Source of the DNA: Endozoicomonas_A sp049275935
GTDB lineage: Bacteria > Pseudomonadota > Gammaproteobacteria > Pseudomonadales > Endozoicomonadaceae
Length of the DNA: 64,000 nucleotides
Reading direction: 5' to 3'
Assembly: GCF_049275935.1 (NCBI RefSeq)
Contig: NZ_CP184830.1
Location: 6,572,001 to 6,636,000 of the forward strand
Below are positions 37,410 to 45,231 of the stretch, in pieces. The notes below the pieces were generated by a model. That model ran no database searches. It was not told the origin of the DNA and saw nothing but the letters and a program-made list of their open reading frames with translations. The position numbers were made by a program, and so were the translations under genes. Position 1 is the first letter of the stretch. Each line of letters begins with the position of its first letter.

Positions 37410-38309
37410 TTAACTTTCTGGCTGCAAGCTTTCTATGGCCCGGAAGATACTGGAAAAATCTTTCTTGCCCATTCCCCCGGAAACATGGCGGTTATACAGC
37501 TCATAAGCAAGGCCACCCAAAGGGGTCATAGCCTCACTGCTAGTGGCAGCCGCCATTGCCAACCCAAGATCTTTCAACATCAGCTCGCTCATAAATCCCG
37601 GCTCATAATTCCTGGAGGCCGGAGCGTTTTCCATCAGACCAGGACATGGATTATAAACCTCCAGTACCCAGTTTTTTCCTGAACTGGCCAGCATGATGTT
37701 GGAAAGTACCTCTGGGTCAAGGCCATTTTTGGTTCCAAGATTAAGCGCCTCCGAGGTACCAATCATTGAGATGGACAACAACATGTTATTGCAGGCTTTG
37801 GCCACTTGACCAGCTCCTGGTCCACCGGCCAGAAAAACATTCTTACCCATGTCCAGAAGTATCGGTTTCACCTTTTCAAACACTTCAGGGTCGGCGGCTC
37901 CGCACATAAACGACAGAGTACCTTCAGTCGCACCAGCAACGCCACCGGACACAGGCGCATCAATCATTGACCTCCCTCTCCCGGCAGCAGCAGCCGACAA
38001 CTTTCTGGCGGTGTCCGCATCAATGGTACTGGTGTCGACAAGAATGGCAGAAGTGGGAGCGGAATCCAGCAAACCCTGATCCAGGTAGAGACTTTCTACA
38101 TGCTTACTGGCGGGCAACATGGAAATAACAAACCCGGCTCCGGAACATGCCTGCTCTGCACTGGCTGCTGCTCTTGCTCCCAGAGTGGCCAGAGAACTCA
38201 CTGCCTCGGGAACAAGGTCAAATACACTCACATCGTGACCGCCCCTGATCAGATTAGCCGCCATGGGCGCTCCCATATTACCAAGACCGATAAAGGCTAC
38301 CGTTGCCAT
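37410..38309 (-). CDS. 3-hydroxyisobutyrate dehydrogenase family oxidoreductase
   Basis: NAD(P)-dependent beta-hydroxyacid dehydrogenase, 299 residues from the ATG at 38309, which has GGGAG eight bases upstream; a GTG at 38318 is a less likely start. The Rossmann motif is FIGLGNMGAPMAANL, the substrate motif is DAPVSGGVAGATEGTLSFMCGA, and the catalytic lysine is in GAGQVAKACNN. This fits MmsB of valine catabolism or tartronate-semialdehyde/2-hydroxy-3-oxopropionate reductase. No other valine-degradation gene is nearby. Confidence 0.85.
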   Translation of the reverse strand: MATVAFIGLGNMGAPMAANLIRGGHDVSVFDLVPEAVSSLATLGARAAASAEQACSGAGFVISMLPASKHVESLYLDQGLLDSAPTSAILVDTSTIDADTARKLSAAAAGRGRSMIDAPVSGGVAGATEGTLSFMCGAADPEVFEKVKPILLDMGKNVFLAGGPGAGQVAKACNNMLLSISMIGTSEALNLGTKNGLDPEVLSNIMLASSGKNWVLEVYNPCPGLMENAPASRNYEPGFMSELMLKDLGLAMAAATSSEAMTPLGGLAYELYNRHVSGGMGKKDFSSIFRAIESLQPES

Positions 38310-38730
38310 GATCAGCACTCCCGGGTGTTTGTTGTTGTCATGTCAGCGCAATCAAAAAGAGTGATACCCATATAATATGCAGGATTCCGATTGAAACTAA
38401 AACCCAGGTATTTAACGACCTGAAGTCTGCTTCAATATATCAGTATCGTCCAGAACTGCACACCCATTGATTATTTTTCACACTATCAGGCCAGGAGCCT
38501 GTACTTCAGAATATACTCATCCGCACGTGTACAATCCTATATATTTCCGACACCCCCATGAAAGCGAACACTCCGGCCACATCCCCCCTTTAGAGAAACG
38601 ACTATGATTACCTGTAGATTTTTTCGAGTACGGATAAATACGGTGTAATTAATTACATCATTGTCTTGATTATCCTGAACAAGATGCACACAATCCGCCA
38701 ATCATAGTTATTAGCTGTAAACTGAACACG
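38310..38730. other. Divergent intergenic region upstream of the MarR gene
   Basis: 421 bases between two divergent genes, AT-rich from 38360 to 38480. It holds the palindrome at 38644-38657. Otherwise I see no gene. Confidence 0.45.
38644..38657. promoter_or_regulatory. 14-bp palindrome, probable MarR-family operator
   Basis: TGTAATTAATTACA is a perfect palindrome 73 bases upstream of the MarR-type regulator start. Its size and AT-rich core fit MarR-family operators, and such regulators usually bind their own promoter. Confidence 0.55.
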
Positions 38731-39153
38731 ATGCGCAAGTACGAAGATTCTCTACCACTCAAATTGCTTAAGGCCAGAGAGGCTGCCATGAGCTTCTTCC
38801 GTCCCATGCTGCAAGAACACTCCATTACCGAACAGCAATGGCGCGTGATGCGGGTTCTGAACGACACCGACGAGATGGAGACCAAACAGCTGGCTGATGC
38901 CTGCTGCATTCTGAGCCCGAGTCTGACAGGCATTATCCAGCGTCTTGAGCAACAGGATTATGTCAGCCGCCGCAAATCATCAGAAGACCATAGACGTATT
39001 TTGGTCAAAGCTACTCCTAAAGCCAGGAAACTGTTGGACGAGATGACCCCTATGGTGGAAAACAGTTATAGCCGTCTAACCGAGGGTTTAAGTCAGGAAA
39101 AAATGGAGCGACTGAAAGAACTGCTTGATGAAGTCAGTCTGTTGACCAACTGA
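38731..39153 (+). CDS. MarR-family regulator, HpaR-like
   Basis: 140 residues with a winged helix-turn-helix (ETKQLADACCILSPSLTGIIQRLEQQDYVSRR) and wing (SEDHRRILVKATPKARKLL). The opening LLKAREAAMSFFRPMLQEHSITEQQWRVMRVL is very close to HpaR, the repressor of homoprotocatechuate degradation. No hpa catabolic genes are in the window, so its ligand and targets here are open. Confidence 0.88.
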   Translation: MRKYEDSLPLKLLKAREAAMSFFRPMLQEHSITEQQWRVMRVLNDTDEMETKQLADACCILSPSLTGIIQRLEQQDYVSRRKSSEDHRRILVKATPKARKLLDEMTPMVENSYSRLTEGLSQEKMERLKELLDEVSLLTN

Positions 39154-39385
39154 GATCTGTTATTTTAATTTTGTGATCGGCAGGATATCGGCTGAATAAG
39201 CCTGTCAGTTATGTCCTTAGGGCTACAAATCCCCCCCTGTCGATATCGCACTGATCAATATCAACAAATAGACTACTGTGCCTGCATAAGGATAATTAAA
39301 ACTGCCACCCCCCCTGCACCTGAACAGGTCAGAATTCATCTTTATTTGATGTAAAATTATTAAACTTCCCCAGAGTAAAATCATA
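39154..39385. other. Spacer between the MarR and cupin genes
   Basis: 232 bases without a gene. A C-rich tract is at 39307-39317 and an AT-rich stretch at 39335-39370 just before the cupin gene may be its promoter. Confidence 0.35.
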
Positions 39386-39823
39386 ATGAAAACCGTTTTC
39401 AGAAGCGCGGTTCTATTTCTGACTCTTGGTAGTTCTTTCACTTTTTCTGCTGGCAAGTCTTCTACTGAAGTGCTGGCTCACAGCACAACCAGCTGGGATG
39501 GTACCCTTCTGAAAAGTGTCACCCTTGAGAACCCTGAAGTCCGTGTACTGCGTATTACCATCGCCCCACGCTCAAGACTGCCCATTCACAAGCACCCTGT
39601 TATCAATGCAGGCTACCTGGTTAAAGGTGAATTAACGGTGATTCGATTGTCTGATGGCAAGCAACTGAACTTGAAAGCCGGTGATGCGCTGGTTGAGATG
39701 GTAGATGAGTGGCATTACGGAGTGAACACATCGGATGAGCCTGCAGAAATCGTTGTTGTTTATGCCGGTGATGAAGGCCAGGCTATAACGGTGTTTAAAG
39801 AAGAAGAAGAAGAAGAACAATAA
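39386..39823 (+). CDS. Exported cupin-domain protein with an acidic tail
   Basis: 145 residues with a signal peptide (about 1-22, ending FTFSAG) and one cupin domain. Metal-site candidates are His residues in PIHKHPVINAGYLVKGELTV (His-x-His) and EWHYGVN. The C terminus is a run of glutamates coded by six or so GAA triplets. The enzyme or binding function is unknown. Confidence 0.75.
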   Translation: MKTVFRSAVLFLTLGSSFTFSAGKSSTEVLAHSTTSWDGTLLKSVTLENPEVRVLRITIAPRSRLPIHKHPVINAGYLVKGELTVIRLSDGKQLNLKAGDALVEMVDEWHYGVNTSDEPAEIVVVYAGDEGQAITVFKEEEEEEQ

Positions 39824-40099
39824 CCTGTGAGTTCTCGCGCTGAAGCAGCCGCTGCCTGCAAACCACTCAAATGACGATCCTCCGGCAGCACGACGTTTCT
39901 TGCACTGATTGACCCGATTCCGCAACCGGCCAGAGCGATCGCTTCTGCCGCCCCCTGTAAGCTGAACACAAGAGCCACACCAGAAATTATGCCAGAAAAG
40001 TTTCTCGATAGACGAACCCGGCTAAGGTCTAAACTGAGCAGGCTATTGCACTTATTGCTTGAATCCATCTGAGCTCTTTTAGCAAAAAAGGTATAGTCA

Positions 40100-41626
40100 A
40101 TGAAGAATTATAATGTTTTTGCGTTGATAATCTTTGTGTTAGGGGTTTTGGCTGCAGTTAATGTTAGCCACAAATATGAAGGCAATCACGAATTGCTCGA
40201 GCCGACTTTTCATTATGGCTTTTGGTCGCTTCTTCCCGGATTAGTAACAATAGCCTTGTGCTTGATCACCAGAGAGCCATTAACAGCCTTATTGGGTGGC
40301 ATCATTGTTGGTGCAATTATGCTCGGTCAATACGATTTGACTGACAAAGTGATTATTCCCAACCTGGCTAAAAAAGGCACTGCATCAATACTATTGCTGT
40401 ATTTATGGCTTCTTGGCGGCCTCTTGGGGGTTTGGTCCAAAACGGGCGCTGCACAAGCATTTGCCACCTTTATGACCAAACACTTTGTAAAGGGTGAACG
40501 TTCCGCAAAAATAGTCGCCTGGCTACTGGGTGTTCTCTTTTTCCAGGGTGGGACAATAAGTACCGTACTGGTAGGTACTACTATACGTCCAATTGCTGAT
40601 AAAGCGAAAGTCAGCCATGAAGAAATGAGTTACATTGTCGACTCAACGGCTTCTCCCATTGCTTCTGTACTGGCATTCAACGCGTGGCCTACTTACGTGC
40701 AGGCATTAATTTTTGTGCCCGGTGTATCATTTCTGGCAACGGAAGCGGATCGTTTAGCTTTTTTCTTTAGCAGTGTGCCTTTCAGCTTTTATAGTATTTT
40801 GGCCGTTACCGGAACACTTTTACTGTGTCTGAATATTACTTGTTTTTCCGGTTCCCTCATGAAAAAGGCACATAGAAGGGCTCTGGAAACCGGTCAGCTG
40901 GACGCTCCAGGTGCAACACCCCTCAGCACCACCGAACTACAAACACCGAAAGTCCCCGAAAATTACAGGCCGAATGTTCTGGAATTCATTATTCCTCTGG
41001 TCAGTCTGATTGCTATCGCTGTCTTAACGTTCATCTACCTGGGCACTCCAAAAGTTAACTGGGCCTTCGGAGTCGCTTTATTGCTCTCTGCTTCCATTGC
41101 CATCGCTAAAGGTATGTCATTAACCCATGTCGTTGAAGGTTTTGGTGATGGGTTAAAAGGTGTGGTGGTTGCTTCGGTCATCCTGATGCTTGCGGTGATC
41201 ATTGGCAGTATCAGCAAGGAAGTTGGCGGAGGATCATATGTCGTGTCGCTACTCGGCGAGCAGCTTCCCTATTGGTTATTGCCGGTAATTTTACAGCTGA
41301 TGACTATGATCATTGCCTTTTCAACGGGTACCAGCTGGGGAACCTATGCAATCACCTTCCCCCTTACCATGCCTCTTGCCTGGGCCATCGCGCAATCACA
41401 GTCATTAGCAAATCCAAAGCTGTTTATGATGGTATGTTTCGCCACAGTATTGAACGGAAGTGTGTTCGGAGATCAATGTTCACCTATATCTGACACAACC
41501 ATATTAAGCTCGATGACCACTGGCTGTGACCTGATGGATCATGTTAAGTCTCAGATCATTCCGGCAATATTTGCTGCTTCACTAGCGGCTTGTTTATGGA
41601 CAGCAACCGCCTATTTTTTTGCATAA
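40100..41626 (+). CDS. NhaC-type Na+/H+ antiporter family protein
   Basis: 508 residues with about eleven membrane segments, suggesting an inner-membrane antiporter. Family features include WSLLPGLVTIALCLITREPLTALLGGIIVGA, FQGGTISTVLVGTTIRPI, DSTASPIASVLAFNAWPTYV, FSTGTSWGTYAITFPLTMPLA and NGSVFGDQCSPISDTTILSS. Members of this group act as sodium/proton or malate-lactate/sodium antiporters, or as tetracycline exporters; the substrate is not determined by sequence. Confidence 0.88.
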   Translation: MKNYNVFALIIFVLGVLAAVNVSHKYEGNHELLEPTFHYGFWSLLPGLVTIALCLITREPLTALLGGIIVGAIMLGQYDLTDKVIIPNLAKKGTASILLLYLWLLGGLLGVWSKTGAAQAFATFMTKHFVKGERSAKIVAWLLGVLFFQGGTISTVLVGTTIRPIADKAKVSHEEMSYIVDSTASPIASVLAFNAWPTYVQALIFVPGVSFLATEADRLAFFFSSVPFSFYSILAVTGTLLLCLNITCFSGSLMKKAHRRALETGQLDAPGATPLSTTELQTPKVPENYRPNVLEFIIPLVSLIAIAVLTFIYLGTPKVNWAFGVALLLSASIAIAKGMSLTHVVEGFGDGLKGVVVASVILMLAVIIGSISKEVGGGSYVVSLLGEQLPYWLLPVILQLMTMIIAFSTGTSWGTYAITFPLTMPLAWAIAQSQSLANPKLFMMVCFATVLNGSVFGDQCSPISDTTILSSMTTGCDLMDHVKSQIIPAIFAASLAACLWTATAYFFA

Positions 41627-41710
41627 GTCTTTTACAGTCAGCAAAGCAACCCTGCAGAGAGCTCATGCGTCGAAATCCGGCAGGTAAACGTTCATTCCAG
41701 GCGCTCATCA

Positions 41711-41841
41711 ACCTAGCTGTCGAACTTGAGCGACCGTAGCGAGGATTGCGAGAAATTTTTAGACCAATTTATCGCAACCGCACGACTGCATGGATGCAGG
41801 AGCTAGAGAAACACAGGAGCAGTTACCGCGTAGGGCAGTCT
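41711..41841 (+). repeat. Dispersed repeat, short copy
   Basis: This stretch closely matches 63811-63997 at the window end. Shared blocks are CCGTAGCGAGGATTGC, TTTTTAGACCAATTTAT, CAACCGCACGACTGCATGG and ATGCAGGAGCTAGAG. The short copy lacks about 60 bases that in the other copy form a 16-bp inverted repeat and its loop. CTGCATGGATGCAG is an internal palindrome. Confidence 0.8.
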
Positions 41842-41878
41842 ATTCTCGGTCAGGCTCCTAGCAATTCAGGTGTGTTAG

Positions 41879-42166
41879 ATGAGTTTAAGAAAGCTCTTTT
41901 TGGCATCAGTTTTTCTCATATCATTACCTGTATACGCATACCAGGTCTACAAAGTTACGTCTCCCTTATCTTATGAATCATGTTCTTGTGAGACGGCAAC
42001 CATTTTTAAACTGGATGATCTGCATTTTATGGCACACAGGTGTGGTGGGAGGTATCTGAGCACACGGATTAAGATCGAAAGCTTCGATGTTGAAGCTCAA
42101 ACGCTTCGAATTCGTATTGGTTCCGTTTGGTATAAAGTTGCAATTCTTGGACAGGAATCAAAATGA
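41879..42166 (+). CDS. Small secreted protein, unrecognised
   Basis: 95 residues with a good signal peptide (MSLRKLFLASVFLISLPVYA). AGGTG lies six bases upstream of the ATG. The mature part has three cysteines (two in SCSCETAT, one in HRCGG) and may be disulfide-bonded. It starts 38 bases after the dispersed repeat. No family is recognised. Confidence 0.55.
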   Translation: MSLRKLFLASVFLISLPVYAYQVYKVTSPLSYESCSCETATIFKLDDLHFMAHRCGGRYLSTRIKIESFDVEAQTLRIRIGSVWYKVAILGQESK

Positions 42167-42567
42167 CCGTAGTAATGTACGACTGTCTCCTTCCGACAAT
42201 CCGGGTGTGTCAGATGAGTTTGAAGTTACAATTCCTGAAGATTGTTTAATGTGAGAGCCGTGAAGAAGGCACGAAATCAGTGGAGAACAGCGCCACAGTT
42301 GCTACATTATTGCGAGTAGCTTTTTATTTTCTGAACAAACCACGACTCCCTCCAGTTGAAAAACCTCGAGAGTCAGACATACCCATGGTGCTGGTAGCCT
42401 GCCTCTTCGGAGAAAAACTTTCGCTCGCGCTTCGTAACGGTGAAACCAGATGATGCCGGGAGCCTGAGACAAAAACAGCTTTGAACCGGTATTACCGCCT
42501 CCCCGGATCACTGAATGCTGCTGAAGCCCTAAGGGGCGGTATTTCACAGTAAGAGTGCCTACTTCTC
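42167..42567. other. Intergenic region upstream of hutG
   Basis: About 400 bases. The segment 42205-42231 resembles the start region of the preceding small gene (GGTGTGT-AGATGAGTTT), as if part of it had been duplicated and decayed. The minus strand has an 81-codon frame (42302-42547) without recognisable features. Probably non-coding debris plus the hutG promoter. Confidence 0.4.
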
Positions 42568-43542
42568 ATGTCTGAGTTAAAACCTGTAGAACCCGAAATC
42601 TGGAACGGATGGGTAGATTACGATGGCGACCCGCAGCAGACACAACGCTGGCACCAGAAGATTAAACCCTTCTCAGAACACTCAGGCTCCAGCGGCCTGG
42701 CATTGCTGGGGCTCGCCTGTGATGAAGGCGTCAGGCGCAATCATGGCAGGGTGGGTGCCGCCAATGGCCCGGACCTGATTCGAAAATGCCTCGCCAATCT
42801 CCCCTGGAACCGGGACGATGGACTTTATGAGCTGGGTAACGTCCACTGTCAGGATGGCGATCTGGAGGGTGCACAGAATCAATTCAGTCAAACACTGGTG
42901 AAAGCCCTCATGGAAGGCTTGCTGCCTGTTGGTCTGGGGGGGGGACACGAAATAGCCTGGGGAAGCTTTAAAGGTCTGGCAGACTTTCTGACCCAGGATC
43001 ACAAGACCCCCAAAGGATTGAATATTGGCGTGATCAATTTTAATGCCCACTTTGATCTGAGAAAGCCAGAGAAAGGCGCCAGTTCCGGAACCCCCTTCTG
43101 GCAGATGGCTCAGTTCTGCGAGCATCAGAATCTCGATTTTCACTGTCTGTGTCTTGGTATCAGCCGCAGCAGTAACATTCAGGCGTTGTTCGAACGGGCC
43201 GATGCGCTCAATGTGGCTTACATCACCGATGATCAGATTCATCGGGATAACCTCGATTTTCTGATCGAAGAACTCACTTGTTTCACCTCTATGGTGGATC
43301 ATGTTTATTTAACCATTGATCTGGATGCCTTTCCCTCTTACCAGGCTCCGGGGGTCAGTGCTCCGGCTGTAAGGGGCATTCCACTGGACCTGACAGCAAC
43401 CCTTCTGCAGACCATCAAGGACTGCGCAAAAGTCAGGGTAATGGATATTGCTGAATACAACCCTGAATTTGATCAAGACCTGCGCACAGCCAGACTGGCT
43501 GCCTGGTTGATTAATCAACTCACCGATCAACCCAACGAATAA
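42568..43542 (+). CDS. hutG: Formimidoylglutamase-like ureohydrolase
   Basis: Arginase/agmatinase-fold protein, 324 residues, closest to HutG, which hydrolyses N-formimidoyl-glutamate to glutamate and formamide in histidine catabolism. GLGGGHEIAWGSF supplies the first metal histidine and TIDLDAFP supplies two aspartates. The second metal motif, normally D-A-H-x-D, reads NAHFD (Asn159, His161, Asp163), so one expected aspartate ligand is asparagine. APGVSAPAVRG near the C terminus fits HutG. No hutH, hutU or hutI is nearby. Confidence 0.85.
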   Translation: MSELKPVEPEIWNGWVDYDGDPQQTQRWHQKIKPFSEHSGSSGLALLGLACDEGVRRNHGRVGAANGPDLIRKCLANLPWNRDDGLYELGNVHCQDGDLEGAQNQFSQTLVKALMEGLLPVGLGGGHEIAWGSFKGLADFLTQDHKTPKGLNIGVINFNAHFDLRKPEKGASSGTPFWQMAQFCEHQNLDFHCLCLGISRSSNIQALFERADALNVAYITDDQIHRDNLDFLIEELTCFTSMVDHVYLTIDLDAFPSYQAPGVSAPAVRGIPLDLTATLLQTIKDCAKVRVMDIAEYNPEFDQDLRTARLAAWLINQLTDQPNE

Positions 43543-43641
43543 AAAGTATGCACCAGGGATCACAGCGACTATTACGCCTTAACAGCTTGGCAACATTGTG
43601 CGAGAATCAAGACTCCTAGACAAAGACTTTATGAGCGCATA

Positions 43642-44748
43642 ATGGAGAAACCCCGTCGCATTTGGGTGACCACGTTACTTTTTTCGCTAACGTTTTTTGC
43701 CATGGTCACCCTTGTTCCCTGGTACGGTATTACCCATGGTTTTGAACTCCGTGAATGGATCGTTGCCGGCTTAATCCTGATGTTTAATGGCACTGCTATC
43801 ACTGCTGGCTACCATCGCCTCTGGTCTCACAAGGCCTATGAAGCTCACTGGTCAGTGCGCCTCTGGTTTGCAATCTGGGGTGCCATGGCGATTCAGAACA
43901 GCATCATGAACTGGGCTTCTGGTCATCGCCGCCACCACGCCTTTGTCGACGATCACGACAAAGACCCCTACTCTGCAAGTCGTGGTTTCTGGTTCTCCCA
44001 CATTGGCTGGATGCTTCGTGACTATGACCCAAAAGCCGGTGATTTTTCTAATATCAAGGACCTGCAAAGAGACCCCATTGTAGTCTGGCAGCATAAATAC
44101 TATGTGCCACTGGTACTGTTGATGAACCTGTTTATACCAACACTGGCAGGATTGCTGATGGGCGATATTATTGCCATGCTTCTTCTGGGCGGGGTATTGA
44201 GACTGGTGCTGAGTCATCACTTCACTTTCTTTATCAACTCTCTGGCTCATATCTGGGGCAAGCGCCCTTACACCGATAAAAATACCGCCCGGGATAACGG
44301 CATCCTGGCTCTGGTGACCTGGGGTGAGGGTTATCACAACTACCACCATATTTTTCAGTATGATTACCGCAACGGCATACGCTGGTGGCATTTTGATCCC
44401 ACCAAGTGGCTGATCTTCGGCTTCTCGAAAATCGGCCTGACTGGCAAACTGAAGCGGGTCAGTGATTATCGGATTGAAAAAGCCCGGATCGATATGCAGT
44501 ACAAATATGCCAGCCAGAAACTGACATGCCAGATTGCCCTGCAAAAGCTGGAAGAACAGTATGAACTGGTGAGCAGCACCTGGCATGACTGGAACAAACT
44601 TCGTCAGAAGTGGGTTGAACACAAAGCCCGGGAGCTGAAACAGAACTGGGAAAGCTCAGAGCTTCATAAGCAATATGAAGAGATGAAATCGTCCATGCAG
44701 GAACAGCAAAAACGCTGGCAACTGGCTCGTGCAGGTCTGTTAACCTGA
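43642..44748 (+). CDS. Acyl-CoA desaturase (delta-9 fatty acid desaturase family)
   Basis: Membrane-bound diiron desaturase, 368 residues. Four membrane segments and the three histidine boxes are present: HRLWSHK, HRRHH and HNYHH. About 100 charged residues at the C terminus (from KRVSDYRIEKARI) form a long coiled-coil-like tail that is longer than in many bacterial members. It would introduce double bonds into membrane acyl chains. Confidence 0.92.
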   Translation: MEKPRRIWVTTLLFSLTFFAMVTLVPWYGITHGFELREWIVAGLILMFNGTAITAGYHRLWSHKAYEAHWSVRLWFAIWGAMAIQNSIMNWASGHRRHHAFVDDHDKDPYSASRGFWFSHIGWMLRDYDPKAGDFSNIKDLQRDPIVVWQHKYYVPLVLLMNLFIPTLAGLLMGDIIAMLLLGGVLRLVLSHHFTFFINSLAHIWGKRPYTDKNTARDNGILALVTWGEGYHNYHHIFQYDYRNGIRWWHFDPTKWLIFGFSKIGLTGKLKRVSDYRIEKARIDMQYKYASQKLTCQIALQKLEEQYELVSSTWHDWNKLRQKWVEHKARELKQNWESSELHKQYEEMKSSMQEQQKRWQLARAGLLT

Positions 44749-45231
44749 TCATCAAAATATACCAGTGCCAACCAGGCGTTAGCTCGCGCCAGGTTTGTTG
44801 AAGCAAAGTGCCACAATCTTCGCCACAACCTTCGACAAGCCCGGTGCACTGACACCTCACCACTATCCGGGACACTTTCCAACCTCTCTTCAAAGCCCTT
44901 GCAGGCTTCGGTCCTCCATAAACCATTTCCATCCAGACTGCCAAAGGTGGCTAAGCTCCCGATAAGAAGCTACGGACGGAGAATTCCGTGAGTTTCGTTA
45001 AAGTATTTAAAAGTTTGCTAAAAAGTCACTTGAGTAACGAACCAAAAAATAAATTAAACATTTACAATCCTATTCGGTGAAAGACTGGTCTAATCTGGAG
45101 TGTTCATAAATATAAATTTTTGACCGTTCAAGGATACACGTGGCATTAGGTAGCAGAACCGAAGGGAAACTTTCTAAAGGCAAGCTAAAGGCCAGGCATC
45201 AATAAATAACGACTGAACTATCTGCGGTAAA
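44749..45231. other. Intergenic region before the large kinase/OTU gene
   Basis: 483 bases with no supported gene. The first 200 bases are GC-balanced; the stretch 45000-45115 is strongly AT-rich and likely holds the promoter of the 1732-residue protein. A short ACGGA/TCCGT hairpin lies near 44977. Confidence 0.45.

Noticed and set aside
39760..40068. 102-codon minus-strand frame between the cupin and NhaC genes
   Set aside because: It has a hydrophobic stretch, but its serine run is only the antisense of the cupin poly-Glu tail, the ribosome binding site is poor and no family is recognised. It remains possible but unsupported.
41746..41976. 76-codon plus-strand frame starting MREIFRPIYRNR
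   Set aside because: Its first half lies entirely in the dispersed repeat that recurs at 63811-64000, and the second half is another frame of the small secreted-protein gene.
42302..42547. 81-codon minus-strand frame upstream of hutG
   Set aside because: No start signal, no family, and composition like non-coding DNA.
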